Part shown: piece by piece, positions 10,301 through 22,300 of the stretch | How the letters are laid out: each line of letters begins with the position of its first letter | Numbering within the stretch: the first letter of the stretch is position 1 | DNA from: Todiramphus chloris collaris | Taxonomy: Eukaryota > Chordata > Aves > Coraciiformes > Alcedinidae | Direction of reading: 5' to 3' | Length of the DNA stretch: 64,000 nt | Assembly (NCBI GenBank): GCA_025345505.1 | Contig: JANVCC010000040.1 | Span: 8,462,023-8,526,022, forward strand | The notes under the pieces: model-generated | What the model saw: the letters and a program-made list of their open reading frames with translations, nothing else | The model's database searches: none | What the model was told of the DNA's origin: nothing | Program-made: the position numbers and the translations under genes

Positions 10301-13300
10301 AACACCACGTCTGTTCCAGAGGGTTTGCAGTCTGTGATGCCTACTGAAGTCAGCCTCGATATATACAGCACTGAAATGCATAGAAGATTAAACTGCCTGT
10401 TCATCAAAGCCACTCTAATGCCATCTGTAGCCTTCCACTCCTCCTCTTTTTCTGATGGGATTATTTATGGGTAAGTGATGGCATTATCTCAGAAGCCAGA
10501 GTAAGTCCCAGGGTACCTTTCTGTTAGCACTGGGAAAACTTCCCAAGTTATTCAGCTGTGGATTTACTTTGGGAGCTAGAGGCATGATGGATGATAGCAT
10601 CCCCTATGCCCAAAAAAGCAAGAGCCACAGCAGAAGCAGACACAGCCAGAGACAAGCACCACTACCCCTGAGAGCCCAAGGGGAGTTTATGACAGAGCAA
10701 CAACCACCTTATGAAATGCTGTGTGCTGTCCTGAGAGGAGGCAAGAATGTCTTTCAGTCAGATAACAGTAAGTTCCTACAACATGTATGCATCACACAGG
10801 GGTAAATATGAGCAGAGATAAACTCAAGTTCTGTCAGTTGGGTTACTTTAGAAGAGTACATTAGTCCCCTGAGAAGCACAACACCTGGCACTTCACTTCC
10901 CACAAAGTTTACCTTGGGGTCAGATTTTGTGACATGAGGACAAATGAATTTCTACTGGGTATGGGATATGTATGTGACTCCTCCTGGTTCATGGGTAAGT
11001 AGGGGTTTAGGGAGGCTTGTGGAACTTTCCTTTAGAAGAGTGTGATAGAGACCTTTTAGAAAACCTGTGAGAGCTTAATATCCCTGAGATTGTTTCAGCT
11101 GTATCAAGTGTGGCTGAGATTGGCCAGTTCGTTCAGAAGTTGCTGGAGGACAAGGGGAGGAGGACACAGAGTGGTGATTGCATAAGCCTTATTTTTAGCC
11201 TGGCTTCCTATGGGAAGAAAAGCTGGCTTGCAATGGCAAGCTTTCTTACAGCAGAGAGGACATTCCTGTTAGGGACATGTTAAGTCAGATTTGACCTAAT
11301 ATTTTTTTGTCCTTCAGTATTTAAGTTTATATATATGACACAAACCTGCTCCCACTGATGGTAATGATAAAAACTCCTTTCTACTTCAGGGTAAAGAAGA
11401 CGGAAACTATAAACACTGGATTTTTACCAGTTTGCCTCCGGTCAGAAGGAACGTTCCCACATTAGAGACCTGCTTACTCTAGCTTGCTGTAATGTGCTTC
11501 CCTACTGGTAGGATAACTTTTCTCCCAGGTTTTGAGTTCTTGATAAAAGGGATTGCATTTTGTCCCTTTGCAGAAAAAGGAAGTAGGTATTGAGAATAAG
11601 AGATCTTCTTAGAGGAGACAGACTTTATAATAAAAGCTCATGTAATTTCTTTGATTATGTGTTGTTCATATAGGAAGAAATCAGAGAGGTTTACCACACA
11701 TCATGATGGTCTCTAGAATGACCTTTGAAATACTGGTACTTGTCCAAGTTTTTAATGATTTGGGGTGGCTTATTAACCCCAACATTGAAATCCAGGGTGA
11801 AATCGTGTCTGGAGAACTGAGGGATTTTCCTTGGGTTTCTAGCTGTCTGTGGATGTGATGTTCAGCAGAATCCCCAGCAGAGAGTTCATGTTTGTGCCAC
11901 AGCTCTGAATGTGTACCTTTCTCCCAACTCTAGCCTTATTAATTTGATCGCACAAATTCAAATAAAGCTTGAATGGTGTGTGCTGGCCAAGAAACTAGGA
12001 TAAGAGGGAAAGGTAATAGCAGCTCAAAGCCAACTTGCTGCATCAGATGTTTTCCAGAAGTCACTGCATCCCTTCCTGAAGTCACAGGAGGTGCAGACAT
12101 TCAGTTGCCACAGTAGATGCCCACAGACAAACTTACAGCAACCATCACTCTTGCCACACATTCAGGCCAGCTTACATCATGGCCCACCAGTACAGCTGTC
12201 TGCATTCTAACACCAAAACAACTGTGAAGGTGTTGGGAAATGAAGAGGTTTCATGTAATTCTTTCAGAGACACACCTTTGACACTAGCCCTGAGCCATGA
12301 TTAAAAAGGGAATCACTGTTGGAAGAGGGTCCTTTTTTTAGCATTTCTAATGGAAAAATTCAGCTACCTTACATTGAAAGAATATTCTGGTCATAAATGG
12401 CTCAGAACTCTTGCTGGGATCTGTTGAGGTTCTGAGTAACAGGGTTTGGGCAGTGCTGCTCCCGCATTTCCTTCTGCTTTTAGATCACTTTGGAGGATCC
12501 AGCTTCTGGGGCACTAGAACTAGGCTCTGCATCCCTTGCACTACGGAGAGTCAGAGCAAATTGGTTCCTTAATCAGCAGGTTTCCCTTACCTGGTTGCCA
12601 TTCTGGAGAAGGCTGTCTTTGCATCGGAGTTTCTTTTCCAAGTCCTGAATCAGGGCCTCTTTTGTTCCTCGAATTTCTTGGTCTGATGTCTTCTGCATAG
12701 AGTTGATGCTAGCTTGTTTGTGATACATTGGTTGTGAGTACCTACTCAGGCAGGAAGAGAAAACAGAATTATTCCTGTGGGCCTCCTTGACTGTTTGTTA
12801 CAGCTTCATCAAATATAGATAATAATGTGAACCTACTACCTAGAAACTGTAGTTCAAATGATCCTGCAAAGCATCTGGGAGAGAGATAGAGAGACAGGCA
12901 GGCTAGACACTCACACAACTGAGTGTCAAAAAGTTAGGGGGAAGCATCATGGTCTGGCCAAGTCATTGAGTGTCCTCCTACAGAACTCACAGCTCTTTGC
13001 TGTGGGTGGCTGTTCAGTATCCCTATGTCCTGCAGTGTCCCCTGCCCCAACTCAGATGTGTGCAGTAAGACTGACAGTGTTTTCAGAAAGCCACTAACTC
13101 CACTGAGCAACACAGTCTGTCCAGGAGCAAGTTCTCCTTCAAAAACTGCATTCCTTCACAACTTCAATTGTTAAAAAGGCCCTGGGTGCTGCAAATCCAC
13201 AGCAAGGTCACAGAATAGTGAATTAAGTATTAACAAATGGCTTAGTCCTCTTCTTCTTGACCCCTGAAAGCTACATCATACAGCACTTATGTTGAGGTGT

Positions 13301-16300
13301 TCAATAGTCAAGCTCACCCCAAACTAGGCTGGGTCTTTAGGAGCCCTTGCTGCTTCCCTCCCCCCAGTCTGATCCTGTTATCTGTAGTCAAGAGACACAA
13401 TCAAATTATGGAGTTAGATGGCAATCTTGATTTGGAAAGGTGCTAGGAAAAGAGGAGCATCCCTCAAAACAGGCTGCGATGATCTACTAGAGGTCACAGC
13501 ACTCTGTGCTGACAGGATCTAACCCAGTTCGTTACATGAAGAAAGGCCTCATGTGCTACAGTTGTGGTCAGCAAGTATTTCTACTAAAAATCCTCTTCCT
13601 CCTGTCACTTGGGAATTCATTCTGCTGATTAGAATAGGGTAGAAGGGTAATAATTCTGGTACTTGTATTCCCAGCACTGCTTGGACTTCATAACTCGCTC
13701 AAGCTATAACTTAAAAATGATAAAATTTGCCCAACAGGTTAATACGTCTCACGTCCCCATTTGTAGGACAACTAGGAAAATAATTCCTCAACTCACAGGA
13801 TGTTGCATTTAAAAGCAGCCTAGATGAAATGCATACTGAGGCACCAAAGCCCTTTGCTGTGAAAGCAACCAACCTCACGCGGCATACACAAAACCCAGTG
13901 GTTACTCCAGATGTGTATCTAACCCACACACACTCCTGCAGTTCTTTTAGGAAACCCTCCTGTGTGCCCCAGGTAGCCCACTCTGTTCTTACCTTTCTTC
14001 TTCCCACAGTGGAGAGATTCAAACAAGCCCCAGAAACATTCAGATTTCCTGAATACAAACTGACACTTAAATGGGAATTTATATCCAGGCCAGCAGGACC
14101 CCTCGGCCCCTATCACCTTTCTAATAACCTCAGATGAGTATTTGTTGCATATTCTACAATGACTTTCTGCAGGACCTTCAGCTAATCTTGGCAGGAGTAC
14201 AAGTTGGTGAGAAGGCAAAACCCTTTGAGATCTCGCCGACCTTGGGAGATATTTGGATTGCATCCCAAAGGCAAAATGATATAATACATATTCAGGAAAG
14301 AATTTATTCTTTGGTCTGAAGTGATACAATTTTCATCTGCCTGCCTTTCCGTTAGCAGGTACAATTAATGAAAACTGTTAGGTAGGCACAGAGTCCCATC
14401 ATGATGGAACCTGAAAACACTGTTGAGGCTTACTAGGAATCTTGAACTTGCTTATATATGGGAAATGTTACTGCCTTCCCTCTGCCTCGCTTTTCATAAG
14501 CCATGTTTGTTGAGAGAAATTCGTTTGAGATGGGTGTTCATCTTCTGTTCTGAATATCCTTAACTAAGAGATTTCCATCAAATCAAAATAAACTGTTCTG
14601 ACTCCAGAAAACCTGTGCAGCTGCCTGTGACATGCCCACTGTGCAGTAATTCCTGGTGGGTACCTGTCTCTCCCACACAGACACCAAGGGCAAGCGCTCA
14701 GCCTCCTAACCCGATTCATGCAGGGTTCTGCCTCGAGCATCAGAAGTCAATGGGAGTTGTCCCGTTGGCTTCGGCCAAGCAGGTGTTTCACCAGACATTT
14801 GGATTGGTATGGTCAGTGCACAAGAGAGGACAGGCCAGAGGAAAGCAAGCGGAGGTTAGAAGGCTGTATATACTTACTGAAGTTCCATAGGAGAAGAAGT
14901 TTGGCTGTTATAGTCAGGCTGCGAGGGTAGCACTGAGCACAGGAATGCTGCAGGGGGTTGGTTAGGCATGGATATAAGCCGTTGGCCAGATGATGAGCTA
15001 GCAGGAGACTGCGCAGATGCAGGTGTGACAGGGTATGTGGATTCCTTAGGGGCACTACAGGAAGGTGAGGAGAGCGTGATTGAAGAGCTCAGAGATGACG
15101 AGGAGGAGAATTTCTGCCCACTTGGGTTACGAGGCTGTATGAGGATGGAGGACTGTTTGTTTTGTCTGCTTGACTCTGTAGAGGCTGCGGGTCCTGGAGG
15201 CTGCTGTTGCCCTTGACACAGATTCTTAGACTCGATAAAGTGTTTTGGACGTTCATAGTTAAACATGGTTGGTTGGCACATAGAGGAAACGGATGGGAAA
15301 TTAGGGACACTCATAGGAGAGGTTTCACGGCTGTCCTGGGTTTTTGTTGGTGATAATTGACTTTGGGTAGGTGGCTGGTAAAAACTAGGTGGCAGGCCAC
15401 AAAAGCTTTCTTGGCTGGGCTCCTGGATAGAATGGAACCCTTGCCTTGCAGAATAGAGGCTTTCTTGGTGTGGATTATCCCTTAAGGAAGACAATACAGA
15501 TAAGATAAATTGTACATCACCATTTGAGTCAAAAAAGTACTGTGTCATGAGCAGTCATTAGCAATCCAAAGAGTATGAAGTTCAGCCAACTGACAATTAA
15601 AGCTCGAGCTTAAAATGAAGAGATTTAGGATGGATTAGAACTATTCCAGAACAGTGTGAACATTTTGGATTACAATAACATGCCATATAGTCTATCCAAG
15701 TGAGGTGCAGTGCTCACCACAGCTGTCTTATCTGCCAGAGCCCAGAAAATTCTAAAAGAAATAGCAGTTGGTTTATTGAGACACCCATCACCTACATAAG
15801 TCTACAGATAAATACTACCGCTAAGCAAGGTAATTTGCTACATATACTCTTAACTAAAGACCTCTGGATCCTGCAGTTCTGTGCCCTGTCAAAATGCTAA
15901 ATGTACTCGGAGAATTGGCTGTTTGTACTGAGAAATCCCTTACATCACTGGGAAGCATGAAACAGGTTCTAGTTTCTATTAAGCATAAAATGAAACCTTT
16001 GAAACCAAGTATCCCATTTCTTCTCTAATGGCTTTTGAATTCAGAGCTTTTTCTACCCAATTGAGATTTGTGATTGGAACACCAAGGGCTGTGCTTCTCC
16101 ATTTGAACTGATTTCCCAAGATTTGCTGTTAGGGCTAATAATTGTCAGAATGACATAGCTGCAGAATTAAGTAGGACAAGACAAGCTGCTCAGAAGTTCT
16201 GCATTTGTTTTGCAGGACCTTGATATCTAAACCTGGGCTTTCAATCAACTCAAAACCCAGGAAAGTTTCATTAGAGTGAACTGAGCAAGTTAGTGAAAAC

Positions 16301-19300
16301 TGGCAAACAACTTCAGCCCTGGGATAAATAAATAACCCCCCAAAGTAAATGTAAGGCTACTAATAAAAAAATTAGAATATAAATTCACACAGTTACATGT
16401 GCTGGAAAAAATTGTAATCTTGTCCCACAAAGATCAGCTGTTTTGCTGCTATATATACACAGTATACTGTATTCCTCCCATTGGAGAGCCCGAAGAAGGG
16501 CTCCATGAGGTCATGAATTCCCATGCGGGAAGATCAACCCAAGACATTGCTCTCATTTCAAAGATTCAAAAATTTCAGTTCCTAAAAGTAATTATCAATA
16601 TTAGTTGTAAATTAACTGTAGATAATAAGAGGTTTTCGAGTAAAAATTCCCTAACTTTCCCCTTGTCATGCTCTTAGAATCCGAAGGTGGCTCAAATGTT
16701 TGGAGCACACCCACACTATGTTCTCATTCACTGGTGCAGAAAACTTGTATCTTGTTTTTATACCATTTTTAGATCACTAACTGTGTACAGGTTCATTCAT
16801 TTTACCTACAGGCTGGGCACAGAAACCAGCATTTACTTTGTTTGCTAGAATACTGCACTTAACCAAGATAGGATGCACAGTTTCACTTGTCACATCAAGG
16901 GATAAATGACATATTCCTCAAATCACTCCACCTTGACTGGGGTGATGAAAGAGTATCTAGAGAGACTTTTGACCTTATAAGACAAAACAGGCAAGTAAGA
17001 ATAGAGACATTTTGCTTTCTAAACACATAATTCCTTTTTTTTTTTCCTCCCTCCTCCTTTGCTGCCTCCCACGTTACCTTTGCCATGGCCGCACCTCAAA
17101 GGTAAGATTTCATCCCTGCCTTCCCCAGTGCGCTGCGGTTCTCACGGCAGCTCCCCGACCGGCTTCCAAGGCAAAAAAAAAAGCGATGCGGAACAAACCC
17201 CAACGGCAGCACCTTACCTACAGCCTGGCAGCCGTCACCTGGGCTTTAACCGGTGTTTGGGGAGGGACTGTCATTCACTCGCCTGCGCTGTCACACGGGC
17301 CGTCTGCGTTAGTAGCGTTAGAGGGCAGGAGGCTTTAATGCACTGCCAGCAGATGACACCGGCGGCCCTGTCTGTCCTTCTGCCCGTCCGCCTGTCAGTC
17401 CGCCTGCCCGCACCGTTGTCAGAATAAGAGTCTCCGGCGGTCCCGGCATCGCGGGGACACTTCATTTAAGGGCCCGGGGTTTTGGCAGGTGCCCGCGGTC
17501 AGCAAATCACCCGCCCGGGCAGCGGGAACCCCCGCCCGCGCTGCACGCCCGGCCCCCGGGAGGAGCTGGGTCTGCGCCCCGGCTCCGCTCCCCGAGCCCC
17601 GCGGTGTCCCCGGGCCCGCTGCCCTCGCTGGGCCCTGCCCCGGGAGCCCGGCCCCGGGCAGGCTGCGGAGGGAGCTGCGGGTCCCGGCCCTCCCCGCCCC
17701 TAGGTCCTGCTGGCGCTGCCTCCCCTGCTCCCAGGTACGTCCCTGTGTTCAGCAGCACGGAGAGGGGAAGAACTGAAGCAGCCGAACAGAAAAACAGGGT
17801 GGGTTTTGGCCCATAACGGCCGTCGGGGAGCACTGGAGGAAGGACTGCTGCAAAACGCTTAAACGTCCCTAAATCCCACTGCGTTATCCCCTTGAAATGT
17901 CTTGAAAAATTTATTTACTAATTGTCTCTGTAGTGATAAAAAACACCCTACTACTGCTTTTAAGGCTGTCTAATTAAAGGCAACAAATACTGAAAAGACA
18001 GAGGTAAATGTTTAAACAACCACCTGCCTCCTTTGCTCTTCTAATGAACAGTGGCATTCGAGAGCCGTGGCATTCCCTGCTCTTGGATGTATCTGAAGTG
18101 TCATAAACTGAGTAACACGAATAAAATACACTCGGTGGTAAAATCGTATTTGATATTTTGCTGCTTGTGTGCATTATTACAGATATTTACTTGGATTAAA
18201 AGATGCAGCTGTGGTGTTTTCACCAGAACATCAACATATCCTGCTGGCAGATGAGGTGATTTGTATCCCTTTGATTAAAGGCTTTGATGCTTAATTACAT
18301 ATTAATTTGACGTTATAGCGTTTTAAGTATCTTAATTATACTTTGCCAGCTCTCGCCTAATATGCACGCTATTGTCTGAAAAAGCCAGTAACCAACAATC
18401 CCAGCCTAGTAAGTACCCCCTCGGCAAGAGTTGCCTGCTCTCTCCCTTCAGCATACCCTAGAGTCTTTCAGCACAAGGATCTTCGAGAGTTAATCCTCAT
18501 TTGGTGTTTGTATTTAAACATCAGCCCATCTTTGTGAACTAAATCTGCATAGCAGGTGTTAATTGAGTGCTAATATATAGAAATGCCTCATGGTGGAAGA
18601 GATTAAGGGAGGGAGTGTGTCCCTAGTTGTTGGGAGACGTTTTTTTACTTTTTATGTAAAAATAAATAAATAAAAGCCGTTTTCATGGACACGGGTACTT
18701 AAAAAAAGGTGACCGGAGTGTGATCGTTTGCGCTGTAGGAAGCTGGGAGCGTGTTAAAGGTCAGGCTCTGTGCTCGCCCAGGCTCCCTGGCTTCCCATCG
18801 GCTTCGATGAGTGTGCAATACGCTTCTCGCAGAACTGAAGTTGACTGCAAGGCATCAATTAAATACAGCTCTGTGCACTTAAAAGGCTGGACACAACTAG
18901 AACGGCTTGTGTGAAAGAGAAGGAACAGGAAAACGAGATCCAGAAGGTAGGGGGGAAAAAAATAATGAAAGAATTAGAAGCTGAACTGATAAAGGCAGTG
19001 GGATAAATCTCAAAGCCTGTGCTTAACGGTACTCTGGAAACCAGCTTTTCTGTACTCCTTCAGTTTACTTTCTATGAATGGTGACCAGCTGTGTCTGATC
19101 GGGTTCTCCTAGTTGCTGGAGTCATATAACAAAAAAAGTTTAGGTAAAAAGCTGAGACTCTTTTTCTTATTTATTAAGGGATGTTAAAAGCTGCCTAAAA
19201 CCCCTGGCAGCATACACGGTGCCTGAAGCCTCTTTTGCTTGCTTTAAGTTCCTTTATTAAAGTTAATAATCAGTATAGATTTTCTGCTTCTTTAAGACTG

Positions 19301-22300
19301 TTGAGAAGGACACTGTAAGCTGCAGATATAAAGGACTCAGAAAGGAGTAGCTGGTAGTGACAGTCTTCTAGAATTGTACTTTCTAGCTCTTGTAGAGTGA
19401 CTGTTGCTAAGCAATAATTTGGAGTAGTATGAGTACAAGGACTTCATTAATTTCATGGTTACTCCCAGTAATAGCTTTGCTCTGTCATCAGTGTCTTCGT
19501 CAGTATTTCTTTTTGTCTTTGGTAATACAGTTGCAACCACGTACGCTGTGAGAGAGTCACAGGGCTCAGTCTAACAAGACAGTTATTGTACAGTTAGTTG
19601 TTGGAGGTGATTGCTTAGTTTGAGGTAACAGTAACATTTACAGTGCTGAGTCCTGTTCATAATGATGTTTCAAAGCATGTGGCAACATGACTATGGGCTT
19701 TAAGATATTTAAGAGCTCACAGATGGATATATCCAGAAATTTTAGCAGTTTTCCCTCTGTATCTTGATGTGTAAATGCCTTCCAAAATCTGGTTCAGCAT
19801 TGCTGTCAATTCAAAGCACTCTGTAGCTCTATGCAGAGCTCTAGATGTTTGCTTTCTATAACCCATATTTTTAAAAGCTGTTACATATCTGGTTTTGGTG
19901 GTAAATTATATTCCTCTGTGCAGGACATCAGGTACTTGCATTTCAAACTAACCACAACTTCAAAAACATAATCACATCTCACTGGTACTGCTGCAAGCAA
20001 TACACTTTTCAAGTATCCATCCTAAGCAGCAGGTACCACCTAAAAGAACTTCGCTGCAAGCTGCCTGTTAGAAATGCCAAAATACAGGTTTCCTGCTGCC
20101 TTCGAGAAATCTTTGAGGTAGCTTCAGTCAGGGTTTTGATTCTCCAGTGTGGTTTGCTTAGGGTCCCAGCTGATTTCCCTGGAACAAGCCTGATTTCCTG
20201 GAAAGGCTTGGAGCTACACTGAGAGCCCCCTCTTAGCAGGGTATTGAAGCAAACCCATTTTTACACAGTGATGTTAGCAAAAAAATTCCTATGCACAGAG
20301 AAATCTATGTTGAAATATGATCTCTCCTGTAGTGAATTTGGCAGAGAGTGTTCAGAATTGTTAAAATAACCAGTTCAGTTAAAATATCCGAGTAGACCCA
20401 GAAATAATCTCTTAACCCAGAGAATGCCTTCTGTCACAGGCAGCGCTGCAATCGCTGGCATTTGGCTGGGGCAGGACACGCACGTCCACCTCGTAGCTCT
20501 CGCCTTCGCAAGCAGTACTGAGGGAACTCCTCTGTAGTGCTGAGCTTGGACCTCTTAACTGTCACCATTTGAGGTCTTCATTATGTCTATAAACACCTGA
20601 GAAACACTACAAAAGTCTGGGATGGATTGTGTTCTACCTTCTTTTGTTTCTCTGGAACAATTAAACTAACAATGCAATAAGTACACAGCTACTTGAGAGC
20701 TGCATTTGGGACAGAAATTGTATTGAGAGTTGTTATAAGATGGAACACTTTATTCCCAGGAGAAAAACTCCATCTCCTGAGCAGGGAGTGTCCCGGCTGT
20801 GGCATGGCACAGTTTTCATTCTATCCAGTGTGTCACTGGTTCGGTACTTTTACTCCACAGAGTGCTTTACAGGTATTATCTGCACCACACTTACAGGATC
20901 TTGAATTTTATTGCTGTTGTTGAGAATGGGAAACAGAAACATGAGGTGATGCCACTTAGTCCAGGCTACAGAGGAAGTTGGTGGCAACAGAATTGTACCT
21001 TGAAATTTCCCAGGTACTGTCATCTTTGCCACATGCTCTGTTATGGAACCAAAGGTTTTCTAGAGGCTAACTATTTGGGATGATGCTTTAAAGTTACTAA
21101 GAGGTATGCATTTCTGAAAATGCTGTTAGGCACTTTCCTGGGCCTTTGGATAGTTATGTACTTTGTCAAATTGAGTCTGTGCTGTTCTGTAGCTGGGTTG
21201 GTGTTACACATTCCCATTGTCACGTAAGCAAACAGCTGAGGTTATTTCACGTTTCCCTGTCAGGTTATGGGCTGTGGGAGCGTTGCAGTTGTATAGCTGA
21301 GGTCACTATAAAACTCATCCCCTAAGTATTATGTAAAACTAACCCAGGGATGTGACATTCTCTTTGTCTTACCGCAGAGGTGAAGCCTGAGGTGAAGTCT
21401 CATAAACTCCATGAAAATCTTCAGCTTCACTCTTGGACTTCATCTGGCCAAAGCCTGTGGCCCCTGGGGTCTCTGTGCTGTAGGACGGCAGGCCAGCCAC
21501 ATCTCGGTCCTTGGCTCCTGTTTGGCTGTTCCTAGGGAAGGTGGGTTTCTTCATGGTGACTTGCACAGCTGGCCTGTGGGTAGCACCTGCAAAGCTTTCC
21601 ATCTCTTTTGCTCCTAGAAGTAGAATTGTCCACAAATCATGCAGAAAGCAGTGGTGATTCACCAGTACAGCACAGTGCAGTAACAGGAGAAGGGAAACAG
21701 GTATGTCTATGCAGGTGGATGACAGTTCAACCTCCCTGGGCCCTGCATGGGCCAAAACCTGCACAGCTGCATTAGCCAAACCTGACTTCTCTCCAGGGCA
21801 GGTGAGCTTTGGTTTACGTGCAAGGTGCTGCTCTGTTTGGAGATGGCTTTCACCAAAAGTCAGACAAGTCCTGTGTTACAATAAACAAGGCATAAATACA
21901 GCCAGTGTGTTGGGCTAAGGTGGAAACCGTAAAGGGATGAAGCTCAGGGATGAGATTCCTCTGTGAGAGGGAACAGCATCTCCGTGTTGTCATCCTTGAC
22001 CCAAGAGGGACTAAAAGCAGAAACACAGAAGAATTTGCATCCAGCTTTAAGAGGTACCCAAGCAGACTGCATTTTTTGGGCATTTCTCTTCTCTTGAGCA
22101 TACAAAAGTGTTTGGGTCTGGCTTCTGCTAGTCAAATATCTGTGACTATGCCTGATGCTGAGCAGCAGCAAATTTTCTTTTGCTTAGATGCTTAGCTTAG
22201 AAATCCATGTTCTTACCTGGGGAAACAGAGAGACATGCACTGGATGCTGCAGACCCAAATTCATTTTCAGCAACACATTTAAATATTCCAGAGTCTTCTG

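Noticed and set aside
13711-14329. Overlapping frames of 102-136 codons on both strands
   Set aside because: They lie inside a MYOT intron, match no family and contradict each other in strand.
15481-15548. ATG at 15546-15548 as a start codon of a 224-residue MYOT frame
   Set aside because: The first 22 codons lie upstream of the splice acceptor at 15481-15482 and are intron read-through. The exon begins at 15480 in phase 2, matching the upstream linker exon.
17482-17833. Several overlapping Pro/Ala/Gly/Arg-rich frames on both strands
   Set aside because: They are products of the GC-rich CpG island, where stops are rare by composition.
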